Origin: Pseudomonas sp. PSB18
Lineage (GTDB): Bacteria; Pseudomonadota; Gammaproteobacteria; Pseudomonadales; Pseudomonadaceae
Direction: 5' to 3'
NCBI RefSeq assembly: GCF_014596565.1
Contig: NZ_NOIN01000004.1
Location: 372,001-436,000, forward strand
Length of the DNA stretch: 64,000 nucleotides
Shown: in pieces, positions 1-10,092 of the stretch
Position numbering within the stretch: position 1 is the first letter of the stretch
How the letters are laid out: the number at the start of each line of letters is the position of its first letter
Translations under genes and position numbers: made by a program
Notes under the pieces: generated by a model
What the model was told of the DNA's origin: nothing
What the model saw: only the letters and a program-made list of their open reading frames with translations
Databases searched by the model: none

Positions 1-2718
1 CGCCGCCGGGTGATAACGGCTGTGCCAGGTCGCGACCAGCACACAGCCCGCCGCGGGAATCAGCAAGGTGCACAACAACCCCAGCGCCGGCCACTGCAAG
101 CGCAGCGCCAGAATCGCCCACACCGCGACACTGAGGGCCGCGACAATCAGCAGCAAGCCGCCCTGCAAATGGGCCGGGGCAAAGCGCAGCACTTCGCTGA
201 CCCACGTCAGTGCCCACCAACCCGCGCCCCAGACCAACAACAGCTCGGACAACCGCTGCAAACTCAAGACATCGAATACCGCGGCCGGATGACCCCGCTG
301 CAGACGCCACGCCCCCACCAGCGCCGCCAACCCCAGCACCATCGGCGTCCAGAAGCCACTGTGGGCCAAAGGCCGCAGACCTTCACTGTCGAGCGGTCCC
401 AGCAAGGCCGGCCCCGCCATCAGGAAGGCCGCCCCGCCCAGCAATTGCAGGAGCAGGCCGAATATAAAACTCATGCGTTGTTTCAGATACAGGCTCAACC
501 AGATGATCAACAGGCCACTGGCGGCCCACACGCCGCTCGCGGTTTGCCAGGGCAGGACGAACAGCACGGCGAGGTTGATCAAGGCCAGCCCCGCCAGCAA
601 CACCACCGACAGGCCACGCAGCAACCGAACGTCGTTGCGCACCATTTCGTCGCGGGCGGCCAGCAACATGCCGCCAATCAAGGCCAGGCCGATCAACGAG
701 GCACTGAGCAAGCCGCTCCAGCCGGCGGCGAACACCGCCGCCGAATCTCCGTCAGCACCGCGCAAACGCATCAGGAACAGCGCGCCCCCCAACAGTTGCA
801 CACCGAATGCCGTAAACAGGAAGCTGCGCGATTGCAGGCGCAGGCCGACAAACAGCGTCACCAGACCGGCCAGCGCCCAGGCGATGGCGGTACCGTGGGT
901 GAAGAAGAACATCGGCGCCAGCAGATAGAGCGAGCCCAGGCCCAACACCGCCAGCACCGGCTGCACCTGACGTTCCCAATTCGCGATGTGCCCGGGCGCC
1001 GCCTTGCGCAATTGATAGAAGCTGAACAGCAACGCGGCGCCCAGCATCAACGCCCCCAATGGGGCGCCCTGGAGCAGGCTGCTCTGGCCGATCTGCAACT
1101 CGCCGAAGAAAGCCCGCGCCGCGCCCAGCTGCAGCAACAAGGCAAACGCACGCGCCAATGGTCGCTGCTGACGCAGCCCCAGCCAGAAAATCCCCGCGCC
1201 TTCCACCGCCCATGCCGCCGTGGTCCAACGGGCGTCGAGGCCCAGAGGGATCGCCAGGCTGGTAAAAATCACCCCCAGCGCCAGGCAGGTTTCGGCCAAC
1301 AACAGGGCGCGTCCCCTCATCAATACACGGGCCAGGCCCATGTAAATCATGCCCAGGAACAAGGCACTGAACGCTGCGGCCAGATCCAGGAACATCACCA
1401 GCGTGAGTTGCAAGCCGAAGCCCACCAGCGGCGGGCCGAACAGCATCGTGCCGTCCACATAATCGCCCTTGCGCGCCGACCAGCGCAGCAGCGCTTCACG
1501 GCTGTCATCCTCGGGAGCGTCGCTCATCTCCAGCAGTTTGCGCCGGGTGAACAGCAAGCCAATCGCCAGGTACATGAGGAAGAAGACGATCAGGAACGGC
1601 TCGGTGCTGAAGAACAGTGCCGGCGTGTATGAACGCAGGCCCCAGGCGATACCGATGCCGAAGGTACCGACAAAACCGATCAGGTTGAGCAGGCGCCAGG
1701 CCTTGAACCAGGCAATCGCGAGAATGCCGGTATTGAGCAGGATGAAATAGCTGAACAGCGCGACATGGTTACCGCTGCCGGTGGAGGTCAGGATCGGCGC
1801 GGCAAAGCCCCCCAGCGCGGCGGCAGCGGCCAGCCCGAGGGCGTTCTGGGTCACCGCCAGGATCGCCGAGAACACCGTGACCGCCACCAGCAACCCCAAC
1901 GCAGCCTTGGAATCGAGCAGCGGGTGCAGGCGCATGGCCGCGAATACCGTCAGGTACAACACTGCGATGCCGGTGCCCTGGAGCATCAGCGCATAACTGT
2001 TGTTGCGCTGGCGCAACCACCAGCCCAGGCCCAGCAAGCCCAACGCACTGGCCGCGACACCGGCGTAACGCAGCTCGATCGGCACCACCATGCCTTCAGT
2101 GGCATAACGCAGCAGAAACGCCAGGCCGAGGAACAACAGCAGCACGCCAACCCGCAATACGGTATTGCCACCGAACAGCCAGTTACGCGCACCGGCCACG
2201 GCACGCTCGATGAAACCGGGGCCACGAGGCGTAGGCGGCGTAACAATCGGTTCCAGGGGCTCCGCTGCGCGGGCCTCGCGCCGTGAGGTGACTGGCGTGG
2301 GGGTCCAGATATCGTCGGGAAGCGGCTGACTGGCCTGGGTGACCATCGCAGGGGCCGGTGCCAGGTCGGGCGGTAGTTCCCAGACCAACTCCGGCTCGGG
2401 CTCTGCCTCGCTTCGGGCTTCGGGTTTCGGAGCCTGGGCCACCACGATTTCGGGTGCGGGTATGGGTGCGGACGCCGGTGCGCTCGGCGCCAATACCGTA
2501 CCGCGCTCAAGCACGGCGAGACGTGCTTCCAGGGTCAGCAGGTCTTGCTGGGCCGCTTCCAGCAGACTCTGTTGTTTGTCGGCCTGGGCCCCAAGGCGAC
2601 GCAACCGCAAGACCAGGGCGATGCCAAGCCCCGACAACGCACCTATCAGCGCATCGGCGAACGACTCATCCACCACCCAGCCGATTGCCAGGCCCAACAG
2701 CGTCAAAATCCATTGCAT
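1..2718 (-). CDS. DUF2339 multi-pass inner-membrane protein (partial, C-terminus off the window)
   Basis: An open frame runs from an ATG at 2718 to base 1 without a stop, about 906 codons, so the end of the gene lies outside the window. The first ~40 residues (starting MQWILTLLGLAIGW) are hydrophobic. They are followed by a short Leu/Gln-rich coil (~45-70), an Ala/Pro/Glu-rich linker (~70-160) and then closely packed membrane helices from ~175 to the window edge. This order is that of the DUF2339 family, large membrane proteins common in Pseudomonas with no function established that I know of. A second in-frame ATG at 2713 would be out of this frame, so 2718 is preferred. The opposite strand is also open over 10-1632, but that product is Gln/Arg/His-rich and domainless, an antisense artefact. 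Confidence 0.85.
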   Translation of the reverse strand, partial: MQWILTLLGLAIGWVVDESFADALIGALSGLGIALVLRLRRLGAQADKQQSLLEAAQQDLLTLEARLAVLERGTVLAPSAPASAPIPAPEIVVAQAPKPEARSEAEPEPELVWELPPDLAPAPAMVTQASQPLPDDIWTPTPVTSRREARAAEPLEPIVTPPTPRGPGFIERAVAGARNWLFGGNTVLRVGVLLLFLGLAFLLRYATEGMVVPIELRYAGVAASALGLLGLGWWLRQRNNSYALMLQGTGIAVLYLTVFAAMRLHPLLDSKAALGLLVAVTVFSAILAVTQNALGLAAAAALGGFAAPILTSTGSGNHVALFSYFILLNTGILAIAWFKAWRLLNLIGFVGTFGIGIAWGLRSYTPALFFSTEPFLIVFFLMYLAIGLLFTRRKLLEMSDAPEDDSREALLRWSARKGDYVDGTMLFGPPLVGFGLQLTLVMFLDLAAAFSALFLGMIYMGLARVLMRGRALLLAETCLALGVIFTSLAIPLGLDARWTTAAWAVEGAGIFWLGLRQQRPLARAFALLLQLGAARAFFGELQIGQSSLLQGAPLGALMLGAALLFSFYQLRKAAPGHIANWERQVQPVLAVLGLGSLYLLAPMFFFTHGTAIAWALAGLVTLFVGLRLQSRSFLFTAFGVQLLGGALFLMRLRGADGDSAAVFAAGWSGLLSASLIGLALIGGMLLAARDEMVRNDVRLLRGLSVVLLAGLALINLAVLFVLPWQTASGVWAASGLLIIWLSLYLKQRMSFIFGLLLQLLGGAAFLMAGPALLGPLDSEGLRPLAHSGFWTPMVLGLAALVGAWRLQRGHPAAVFDVLSLQRLSELLLVWGAGWWALTWVSEVLRFAPAHLQGGLLLIVAALSVAVWAILALRLQWPALGLLCTLLIPAAGCVLVATWHSRYHPAA

Positions 2719-2802
2719 GGTTGATATCCCTGAGCGGCCCATTGCGGGCGTGACCGGGTGATGCGGTGCCTGGCTCAGTCTAGTGGAAACCACACAACCC
2801 TT

Positions 2803-2921
2803 TGTGGGAGCGGGCTCTGTGGGAGCGGAGCTTGCTCGCGATGAACGATGACGCGGTTTGCAGTTGAACCGTGTCGACTCCATCGCGAGCAAGCTTGGCT
2901 CCCACAGGGCTCGCTCCCACA
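2803..2921. repeat. Composite REP doublet (copy 1 of a duplicated 119-bp element)
   Basis: Two nested GTGGGAGC...GCTTGCTCGCGATG arms on the left face their inverted partners on the right, separated by a ~40-bp spacer with GACGCGGTTTGCAGTTGAACC. The whole 119-bp unit recurs at 17698-17816 in reverse orientation with about 90% identity. It sits between the start of the DUF2339 gene and the end of glgP, both on the minus strand, so it could also stabilise or end the glgP transcript. Confidence 0.9.
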
Positions 2922-3037
2922 TGGGTCATGAGGGCTTCCAGTCCTGAGTCCGGCACACAGCCCGGCAAAACTGGCGCTCAGTATATCGACGAAGCCCACT
3001 TGCCGTTGGGCTTCGCTCACATTTCTTACAGCAAATG

Positions 3038-5488
3038 CTAGTCGAGGGCTTTCCAGATGTCGGTGGCGTACTCGCGGATGGTCCGGTCGGAGGAGAACCA
3101 GCCCATGCGCGCGGTGTTGAGCACCGCCGAACGCCACCACTGCTTGGAATCGTGCCAGCGCTCCTCGACCCTGGCCTGGGCGGCCCAGTAGGCATCGAAA
3201 TCGGCGCAGACCAGGAAGCGGTCATAGTCCACCAGCGAATCCACCAGGCCGGTGTAGCGCATCGGATCGTCCGGCGAGAACACCCCGCCGCGAATCGCCT
3301 GCAACACATCGCTGAGGCGATGGGATGCAGCAATGTCCGGCGCGGCGCTGAATTCACCGTTGCGCTTGCGCGCTTCCACCTGCTCGGCTGTCAGGCCGAA
3401 GATGAACATATGCTCACCCCCTACCCGCTCATGCATTTCCACGTTGGCGCCATCCATGGTGCCGATGGTCAGCGCGCCGTTGAGGCCGAACTTCATGTTA
3501 CTGGTGCCCGACGCCTCGAAACCGGCCGTGGAGATCTGCTCCGACAGGTCCGCCGCCGGGATGATGCTTTCGGCCAGGCTGACGTTGTAGTTGGGCAGGA
3601 ACACCACCTTGAGCAGGCCACGCACGGTCGGGTCGTTATTCACCACCCGGGCGATGTCGTTGGTCAACTTGATGATCAGCTTGGCCTGGTGGTAGCTGGC
3701 GGCGGCCTTGCCGGCGAAGATTTTCACCCGCGGCACCCAGTCCACTTCCGGCTCGGCGCGAATTGCCTGGTACAGCGCCACGGTGTGCATCAGGTTGAGC
3801 AGTTGGCGTTTGTACTCGTGGATCCGCTTGACCTGCACGTCGAACATCGCCGCCGGGTTCACGGCAATGCCCAATCGCTCGTGGATCAGGTAGGCCAGGG
3901 CTTTCTTGCTGTGCAGCCGCTGTTCGGCGAACTGCTTGCGGAAGGCCTGCTTATCGGCGAACGGCTCCAGCTCGATCAGGCGCTCCTCGGGGTTGTCGAG
4001 CACGCTCGGGCCCAGGGCATCGACCATCATCGAGGTCAGTTCGGCGTTGGCCTGGAACAGCCAGCGGCGGAAGGTGACGCCGTTGGTCTTGTTGTTGATC
4101 CGTTCCGGGTAGAGCTTGTGCAGCTCGGAAAACACCGTGCTGCGCATCAGTTGCGTGTGCAACCCGGACACCCCGTTGACGCTGTGGGAACCGAGGAACG
4201 CCAGGTTGCCCATGCGCACCCGACGGCCGTTGTCTTCTTCGATCAGCGACACCGAGCGCAGCACGTCGAAATCGTGCACCCCCTTGGCCCGCAGCGAATC
4301 GATGTGCTGGGCGTTGATCAGGTAGATGATCTGCATATGCCGGGGCAGCATGCGCTCCATCAACCCCACCGGCCAGGTTTCCAGGGCTTCGGGCAGCAAC
4401 GTGTGGTTGGTGTACGACAGCGTGTCCTGGGTGATCTGCCAGGCGGCGTCCCAGGCCACGTCGTAGACGTCCACCAATTGGCGCATCAGCTCGGCCACGG
4501 CGATGGACGGGTGGGTGTCGTTGAGCTGGATCGCTGCGTGATCGCCCAGGGTCAGTACCGAGGTATGCATGTTGCGATGACGGCGCAGCAAGTCCTGCAA
4601 CGAGGCGGCAACGAAGAAATACTCCTGGCGCAGGCGCAGTTCCTGGCCAGCCTCGGTGCTGTCGGCCGGATAGAGCACGCGGGAAATACTTTCGGCCCGG
4701 GCGACCTCGGCCACGGCACCGAGGTGGTCGCCGGCATTGAAGCGCTCCAGGTGCAGGTCTTCCACGGCCCGGGCGCGCCATAGGCGCAGGGTGTTCACGC
4801 TCGCCCCTCGCCAGCCCACCACCGGGGTGTCATAGGCAATGGCCCGCACGGTTTCACCCGGAGACCAGACCTGCCGGGTCTTGCCGGTCTCGTCGGTGAC
4901 GGTCTCGACGCTACCGCCGAATCCGATCGGGTAGACCACTTCCGGCCGTTCGAACTCCCAGGGGTTGCCGAAATCCAGCCAGTGCTCGGTCTGCTCCTGT
5001 TGCCAGCCATCGACGATCGCCTGGCGGAACAGGCCGTGCTCGTAACGAATGCCGTAACCATGGCCGGCGATACCGAGGGTCGACATGCTTTCCATGAAGC
5101 ACGCCGCCAACCGGCCGAGGCCGCCGTTGCCCAGCGCCGCATCGGGCTCCAGCAGGCGGATGCGCTCCAGGTCCACACCCAGTTCGGTCAAGGCTTCGCG
5201 GGCGGTGTCCAGCAGGCCGAGGTTGCTCAGGCTGTCGTAGAGCAAACGCCCGATGAGAAATTCCAGGGAGAGGTAATAGACCCGCTTCTGGCCTTTGCGA
5301 TAGATCTGCCGCGTGTGGTCCATCCAGTGCTCGACCATGTGGTCGCGGGCAGCAAGGGCAATGGCTTCGAACCAATCGTGATCAAACGCATGATCCGGGT
5401 CCTTGCCGACGGCATAAGTGAGTTTGGTCAACACGGCATCGCGAAATGCGGCCACTTCGGCCTCGCGAACAAGTGGTTCTTGAGTCAT
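3038..5488 (-). CDS. glgP: Glycogen/starch/alpha-glucan phosphorylase
   Basis: The 816-residue protein is a full-length family 35 phosphorylase, which releases glucose-1-phosphate from glycogen or maltodextrins in the cytoplasm. The pyridoxal-phosphate lysine lies at about residue 666 in the signature EASGTSNMKFGLNGA, and the N-terminal half carries the glucan-binding blocks YYLSLEFLIGR and LGNGGLGRLA. It starts at ATG 5488. No other glycogen gene is in the window, so it appears as a stand-alone unit followed by a REP element. No allosteric sites can be read with certainty. Confidence 0.96.
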   Translation of the reverse strand: MTQEPLVREAEVAAFRDAVLTKLTYAVGKDPDHAFDHDWFEAIALAARDHMVEHWMDHTRQIYRKGQKRVYYLSLEFLIGRLLYDSLSNLGLLDTAREALTELGVDLERIRLLEPDAALGNGGLGRLAACFMESMSTLGIAGHGYGIRYEHGLFRQAIVDGWQQEQTEHWLDFGNPWEFERPEVVYPIGFGGSVETVTDETGKTRQVWSPGETVRAIAYDTPVVGWRGASVNTLRLWRARAVEDLHLERFNAGDHLGAVAEVARAESISRVLYPADSTEAGQELRLRQEYFFVAASLQDLLRRHRNMHTSVLTLGDHAAIQLNDTHPSIAVAELMRQLVDVYDVAWDAAWQITQDTLSYTNHTLLPEALETWPVGLMERMLPRHMQIIYLINAQHIDSLRAKGVHDFDVLRSVSLIEEDNGRRVRMGNLAFLGSHSVNGVSGLHTQLMRSTVFSELHKLYPERINNKTNGVTFRRWLFQANAELTSMMVDALGPSVLDNPEERLIELEPFADKQAFRKQFAEQRLHSKKALAYLIHERLGIAVNPAAMFDVQVKRIHEYKRQLLNLMHTVALYQAIRAEPEVDWVPRVKIFAGKAAASYHQAKLIIKLTNDIARVVNNDPTVRGLLKVVFLPNYNVSLAESIIPAADLSEQISTAGFEASGTSNMKFGLNGALTIGTMDGANVEMHERVGGEHMFIFGLTAEQVEARKRNGEFSAAPDIAASHRLSDVLQAIRGGVFSPDDPMRYTGLVDSLVDYDRFLVCADFDAYWAAQARVEERWHDSKQWWRSAVLNTARMGWFSSDRTIREYATDIWKALD

Positions 5489-5742
5489 GAATAAGACCTC
5501 GAACGAGCATGGAATTGTCTGAGCCTAGACGGTCTGACAGAAGGCAAAGGCTCTTGGTTCGGTGGTTTTTCTCCCAGTGACGGAGAATTGCCGCCAGGGA
5601 ATTGCCGATGGACGAATGAATGCAGGGGCCGTGCCGCCGAAGGCGGGGTTTTGCCAGGACGAAAAAAAACCGGCGGATGGTCGTTCAAAATTTCACCAGT
5701 CCCGGTATGATCGCGCGCCCTGATGCATGCTGGTACACCTAG

Positions 5743-6180
5743 ATGATGAAGCCCAACCTGATCGCCGCCGCGGAGATCGACCGACTCGATACCTGGGCCA
5801 AGTATTCCGCCCCGATGTGCGGTTCCTGCGTGTCGAGCTGCTGCACGCTCCCGGTCGAGGTCAAGATCAAGGACCTGATCCGGATCGGCATCGTCGACGA
5901 ATTCGAACTGGGCGACCCACCGAAAAACATCGCCAAGCGCCTGCAAAAGGAAGGGATCGTCGAGCGTTACAACCAGAAGTCGGAGATCTTCACCCTCCAG
6001 CGCATGAGCAACAACGATTGCCTTTATCTGGACCGCAAGAGCCGCCTGTGCACCATTTACGAGAAACGCCCGGACACCTGCCGCAATCATCCGCGGGTCG
6101 GCCCACGGCCGGGGTATTGCGCGTACAAGCCAAAGGAAGTGGAGCGCGAGCGTAATCCGCGGACGTTGGATCGGTTTTGA
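5743..6180 (+). CDS. YkgJ family cysteine-cluster protein
   Basis: A 145-residue soluble protein with eight conserved-looking cysteines: C26, C29, C33 and C34 (motif CGSCVSSCC) and C93, C103, C113 and C126. This spacing is that of the YkgJ/Fe-S-oxidoreductase-like family (putative zinc- or iron-chelating domain); a biochemical role is not established. Two start codons are adjacent (5743 and 5746). A weak promoter-like pair, TTCAAA at 5684 and TATGAT at 5706, lies just upstream. It is transcribed divergently from glgP and converges on typA across a shared terminator. Confidence 0.85.
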   Translation: MMKPNLIAAAEIDRLDTWAKYSAPMCGSCVSSCCTLPVEVKIKDLIRIGIVDEFELGDPPKNIAKRLQKEGIVERYNQKSEIFTLQRMSNNDCLYLDRKSRLCTIYEKRPDTCRNHPRVGPRPGYCAYKPKEVERERNPRTLDRF

Positions 6181-6189
6181 TCGGCTGAC

Positions 6190-6257
6190 GCTATCGCGAG
6201 CAGGCTCGCTCCCACATGGACGGTGCTGAACCTGTGGGAGCGAGCCTGCTCGCGATG
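6190..6257. repeat. REP doublet
   Basis: Two inverted copies of the REP core (TCGCGAGCAGGCTCGCTCCCAC and its complement) separated by ~20 bp, just downstream of the ykgJ-like stop. The two arms point towards each other in the opposite order to most others in the window. Confidence 0.85.
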
Positions 6258-6292
6258 AGGCCCGAATAGCCAGCACAAAATCCCAGGCATAA

Positions 6293-6328
6293 AAAAACGC
6301 CCCCGGTCTCGCAACCGGGGGCGTTTTT
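6293..6328. terminator. Bidirectional intrinsic terminator between ykgJ-like gene and typA
   Basis: A strong GC stem (ACGCCCCCGG / CCGGGGGCGT, ~6-nt loop) has an A-run on its left and a T-run on its right, so it can end transcripts from both convergent genes. Confidence 0.9.
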
Positions 6329-6349
6329 CATTCAGCCGGGGCTAGACGA

Positions 6350-8170
6350 TCAAGCCTTGGCTTTCTTGGCAGCGCGGGTACGCTCGCTTTCGTCCAGGAT
6401 CTTCTTGCGAAGACGGATGGACTTCGGCGTCACTTCGCACAACTCGTCATCCTGGATGAATTCCAGGGCCTGTTCCAGGGTGAAGCGAACAGGTGGAACC
6501 AGGGCGATGGTTTCGTCTTTACCCGAAGCACGCATGTTGTCGAGCTTCTTGCCCTTGGTAGGGTTGACACCCAGGTCGTTGTCGCGGCTGTTCAGACCAA
6601 CGATCTGGCCACCGTAGACTTCCTGGCCGTGCTCGACGAACAGCTTGCCACGCGCCTGGAGGGTTTCCAGGGAGTAGGTCAGCGCCTTGCCGGTTTCTAC
6701 CGAAACCAGAACGCCGTTCTGACGGCCGGACATGTCGCCGGACTTCATCACGTCGTAACGATCGAAGATCGAGGTCAGGATGCCAGCACCGTTGGTCAGG
6801 GTCAGGAACTGGTTACGGAAACCGATCAGACCACGAGCAGGGATGTTGTATTCCAGACGAACACGGCCTTTGCCATCCGGCACCATGTTGGTCAGGTCGC
6901 CCTTACGCAGGCCCATCTCTTCCATCACCTTGCCCTGGGATTCTTCCGGCAGGTCGATGGTGACGTTTTCGAACGGTTCATGCTTCACGCCGTCAACCAG
7001 ACGGATGATCACTTCAGGACGGCCTACAGCCATTTCGAAGCCTTCGCGACGCATGGTTTCGATCAGTACCGAGAGGTGCAGCTCACCACGACCGGAAACC
7101 TTGAACTTGTCGGCCGAGTCACCTTCTTCAACGCGCAGTGCAACGTTGTACAGCAGCTCTTTGTCCAGACGTTCCTTGATGTTGCGGGAAGTCACGAACT
7201 TGCCTTCTTTACCGCAGAACGGCGAATCGTTGACCTGGAAAGTCATGGAAACGGTTGGCTCATCAACAGTCAGCGGCTTCATCGCTTCGACCGTGTCCGG
7301 GTGGCACAGGGTGTCGGAGATGAACAGCGCTTCCATACCGCTGATGCAAACGATGTCGCCAGCAGCTGCTTCTTCAACATCCACACGGTGCAGACCGTGG
7401 TGGCCCATCAGCTTCAGGATACGACCGTTACGCTTCTTGCCGTCGGCACCAATGGCCACGACCGGAGTGTTCGGTTTGACGGTACCACGAGCGATACGGC
7501 CAACGCCGATAACACCCAGGAAGCTGTTGTAGTCCAGGGCCGAGATCTGCATCTGGAACGGACCGTCACGGTCAACATCCGGCGCCGGTACGTTGTCGAC
7601 GATCGACTGGTACAGCGGGGTCATGTCTTCAGCCATGTCGGTGTGGTCCAGACCGGCAATACCGTTCAGGGCCGAGGCGTAGACGACTTTGAAGTCCAAC
7701 TGTTCGTCGGTGGCACCCAGGTTGTCGAACAGGTCGAAGATCTGGTCCAGAACCCAGTCAGGACGCGCGCCCGGACGGTCGACCTTGTTGATCACGACGA
7801 TCGGCTTGAGACCGGCTTCGAACGCTTTCTTGGTCACGAAGCGGGTTTGCGGCATAGGGCCGTCCTGGGCGTCGACCAGCAGCAGCACGGAGTCGACCAT
7901 CGACATCACGCGCTCTACTTCACCACCGAAGTCGGCGTGGCCCGGGGTGTCCACGATGTTGATGTGGTAGCCGTTCCAGTTGATGGCGGTGTTTTTCGCC
8001 AGGATGGTGATGCCACGCTCTTTTTCCTGGTCGTTGGAGTCCATCACGCGCTCGTCGTTGAGCTCGTTGCGCTCCAGGGTGCCGGATTGACGCAAGAGTT
8101 TGTCTACCAGGGTGGTCTTACCATGGTCAACGTGGGCAATGATGGCGATGTTGCGTAGATTTTCGATCAC
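6350..8170 (-). CDS. typA: Ribosome-associated translational GTPase TypA/BipA
   Basis: The 606-residue protein has the translational GTPase core: G1 AHVDHGKT at residues 12-19, G3 DTPGHADF near 75 and G4 NKVD near 128. EF-G-like domains and the BipA-specific C-terminal domain follow. TypA/BipA binds the ribosome and assists 50S assembly and growth under stress, including cold. Length equals the family norm. The start is ATG 8170, and the gene stands alone, transcribed in the same direction as thiI upstream. Confidence 0.97.
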   Translation of the reverse strand: MIENLRNIAIIAHVDHGKTTLVDKLLRQSGTLERNELNDERVMDSNDQEKERGITILAKNTAINWNGYHINIVDTPGHADFGGEVERVMSMVDSVLLLVDAQDGPMPQTRFVTKKAFEAGLKPIVVINKVDRPGARPDWVLDQIFDLFDNLGATDEQLDFKVVYASALNGIAGLDHTDMAEDMTPLYQSIVDNVPAPDVDRDGPFQMQISALDYNSFLGVIGVGRIARGTVKPNTPVVAIGADGKKRNGRILKLMGHHGLHRVDVEEAAAGDIVCISGMEALFISDTLCHPDTVEAMKPLTVDEPTVSMTFQVNDSPFCGKEGKFVTSRNIKERLDKELLYNVALRVEEGDSADKFKVSGRGELHLSVLIETMRREGFEMAVGRPEVIIRLVDGVKHEPFENVTIDLPEESQGKVMEEMGLRKGDLTNMVPDGKGRVRLEYNIPARGLIGFRNQFLTLTNGAGILTSIFDRYDVMKSGDMSGRQNGVLVSVETGKALTYSLETLQARGKLFVEHGQEVYGGQIVGLNSRDNDLGVNPTKGKKLDNMRASGKDETIALVPPVRFTLEQALEFIQDDELCEVTPKSIRLRKKILDESERTRAAKKAKA

Positions 8171-8230
8171 TTGTGTATCTCGATCAGAGGATTCGGTGTG
8201 CTGACAGGTCGTGGCAGCGATTTACGTTGA

Positions 8231-8257
8231 GTCCGACAAAGCCGCTACAGCTTGTCG
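8231..8257. other. Hairpin between thiI and typA
   Basis: An imperfect inverted repeat (CCGACAAAGCCGC...GCTTGTCGG) lies in the 138-bp gap downstream of thiI. There is no T-run in the minus direction, so it is either a weak terminator or an mRNA-stabilising hairpin. Confidence 0.3.
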
Positions 8258-8308
8258 GCGGCGTCGGGGGGCCGGTGACGCAGGCCACAGGCAAACAGCC
8301 CCGGGCAC

Positions 8309-9763
8309 TTAGCTCGGTCGATAAACGCGCACATTGGCATGCCCCTCACTGAGCAGATGGTGGGCATGCAGGCGACTCATCACGCCTTTGTCGCAATACA
8401 GCAGGTACTGGCGAGTAGGGTCCAGTTCCTTGAAACGCGCGTTCACTGCATAGAACGGCATCGTTTGTACCTCGATACCGGCGACGCTCAACGGGTCGTC
8501 TTCAGCGTCATCCGGGTGACGGATGTCGATGATGATCTGACCGGCCAGCGCTTCGCCGACTTCTTCAATCTTGATGTCCTGGCCCAGTTCGTCGATCACT
8601 CGATCGATCGGCACCAGCCTGGCGTTTTCGAGCGCACGCTCGAGCACCGCCATGTCGAATTCTTTCTCTTCATGCTCCACGCGCCCGCGCTTGGCGGCCG
8701 TCTTCGGATTGACCGAGATGACCCCGCAGTACTCCGGCATGTGCCGGGCAAATTCGGCAGTGCCGATCGCGTTGGCGGTGTCGATGATGTCCTGCTTGTG
8801 GCTGGCGATCAGCGGGCGCAACACGAGCTTTTCGGTCACGCAGTCGATGACCGACAGGTTCGGCAGCGTCTGGCTCGATACCTGGGAAATCGCCTCGCCG
8901 GTAACCAGCGCATCGATGTGCAGGCGGTCGGCGATGCTGGACGCGGCACGCAACATCATACGCTTCAAAATGACGCCCATATGACTGTCATCGACTTTGC
9001 CGAGGATTTCTCCCAGAACTTCTTCGAACGGCACACTCACAAATAACACGCGCTGGGAGCTGCCGTACTTCTTCCAGATGAAGTGCGCCACTTCCATCAC
9101 ACCCAGCTCATGGGCACGCCCGCCGAGGTTGAAGAAGCAGAAATGGCTCATCAGGCCACGCCGCATGATCTGGTAGGCCGCGACCGTGGAGTCGAAACCG
9201 CCGGACATCAGCACCAGCGTCTGCTCCAGGGCACCCAGCGGATACCCGCCGATGCCGTTGTGCTGGCTGTGGATGACGAACAACCGCTGGTCGCGTATTT
9301 CAATGCGTACTTCAACTTGCGGGTTTTTCAACGAAATACCGGCGGCGCCACACTGCTGGCGCAATTGGCTGCCGACGTACCGGTCCACGTCCATCGAGCT
9401 GAACGGGTGCTTGCCCGCGCGCTTGCAACGTACCGAGAAAATCTTGCCCGCCAACGCATCGCCATAATGCAGCTTGCATTTGGCGACGATGTCGTCGAAA
9501 TCCCCCAGCGGATATTCATCCACCTGCAGGAAATGCGCGATGCCTGGCATGCAGGTCAGCCGCTCCGTCATTTCCTTCAGGATCCTGGGTTCGCTGACGC
9601 GGGTTTCCAGTTCGAGATTGTCCCACACGCCATTCACCACCACGACCGGATCCAGATCACGGAGCACGGCACGGATGTTCTTGGCCAACTGCCGGATGAA
9701 ACGCGTCCGGACCGGGCGGCTCTTGATGGTGATTTCGGGGAAGACTTTTACGATTAGTTTCAT
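8309..9763 (-). CDS. thiI: tRNA 4-thiouridine / thiazole sulfur-transfer enzyme ThiI
   Basis: The 484-residue protein starts at ATG 9763 ([15 protein letters not shown]); an upstream ATG at 9826 would add 21 unconserved residues and is rejected. It has an N-terminal ferredoxin-like/THUMP RNA-binding part (~60-165) and a PP-loop adenylation motif SGGFDST at 187-193. A C-terminal rhodanese domain carries the persulfide cysteine at about residue 457 (YCDKGVMS), so it is the long, rhodanese-bearing form. It makes s4U8 in tRNA and delivers sulfur to thiazole synthesis. It is divergent from glnA. Confidence 0.96.
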   Translation of the reverse strand: MKLIVKVFPEITIKSRPVRTRFIRQLAKNIRAVLRDLDPVVVVNGVWDNLELETRVSEPRILKEMTERLTCMPGIAHFLQVDEYPLGDFDDIVAKCKLHYGDALAGKIFSVRCKRAGKHPFSSMDVDRYVGSQLRQQCGAAGISLKNPQVEVRIEIRDQRLFVIHSQHNGIGGYPLGALEQTLVLMSGGFDSTVAAYQIMRRGLMSHFCFFNLGGRAHELGVMEVAHFIWKKYGSSQRVLFVSVPFEEVLGEILGKVDDSHMGVILKRMMLRAASSIADRLHIDALVTGEAISQVSSQTLPNLSVIDCVTEKLVLRPLIASHKQDIIDTANAIGTAEFARHMPEYCGVISVNPKTAAKRGRVEHEEKEFDMAVLERALENARLVPIDRVIDELGQDIKIEEVGEALAGQIIIDIRHPDDAEDDPLSVAGIEVQTMPFYAVNARFKELDPTRQYLLYCDKGVMSRLHAHHLLSEGHANVRVYRPS

Positions 9764-9859
9764 GAAAACAGCGCGCGAACGGCCAGCCGAAAAAGGGGGG
9801 CGCGGATTATAGCGGAAATTGCTCAAGGTTTGACCAATTAATGTGTAGATGGTTTTGAG

Positions 9860-9876
9860 CGCACCAAAACGGGTCG
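9860..9876. promoter_or_regulatory. Possible NtrC half-conserved site upstream of glnA
   Basis: CGCACCAAAACGGGTCG keeps the left half-site (GCAC) but only part of the right half of the NtrC consensus TGCAC-N6-GGTGCA. Its distance (~120 bp upstream of the sigma54 element) is right for an enhancer. The sequence match alone is weak. Confidence 0.3.
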
Positions 9877-9980
9877 CCGACCATCCTTTGCGCTACATTA
9901 CAGTGCGTAATTGTCTGACAATCCGTAGTTCAGGCCCTCTAAAGGCGTGGATTTGGTGCAAAAAACCCAAGCTGGGGCAC

Positions 9981-9996
9981 TGGCATGCAATTTGCT
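9981..9996 (+). promoter_or_regulatory. Sigma54 (-24/-12) promoter of glnA
   Basis: TGGCATGCAATTTGCT matches the RpoN consensus TGGCACG-N4-TTGCW at nearly every position, with GG and GC ten bases apart. It lies ~97 bp upstream of the glnA start, as expected for nitrogen-regulated glutamine synthetase under NtrC control. Confidence 0.85.
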
Positions 9997-10092
9997 CCCT
10001 TGTGAGGCAGGTTGCCATGGCAGAGTATTCGCGCCGGCATCACTCACATCTACGGGCATACCATTACCCGCCCGAAGCCACCCGGAGGACAT

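Noticed and set aside
10..1632. Long plus-strand open frame opposite the DUF2339 gene
   Set aside because: Its product is Gln/Arg/His-rich without any domain, while the minus strand encodes membrane helices in a continuous frame; it is a GC-skew antisense artefact.
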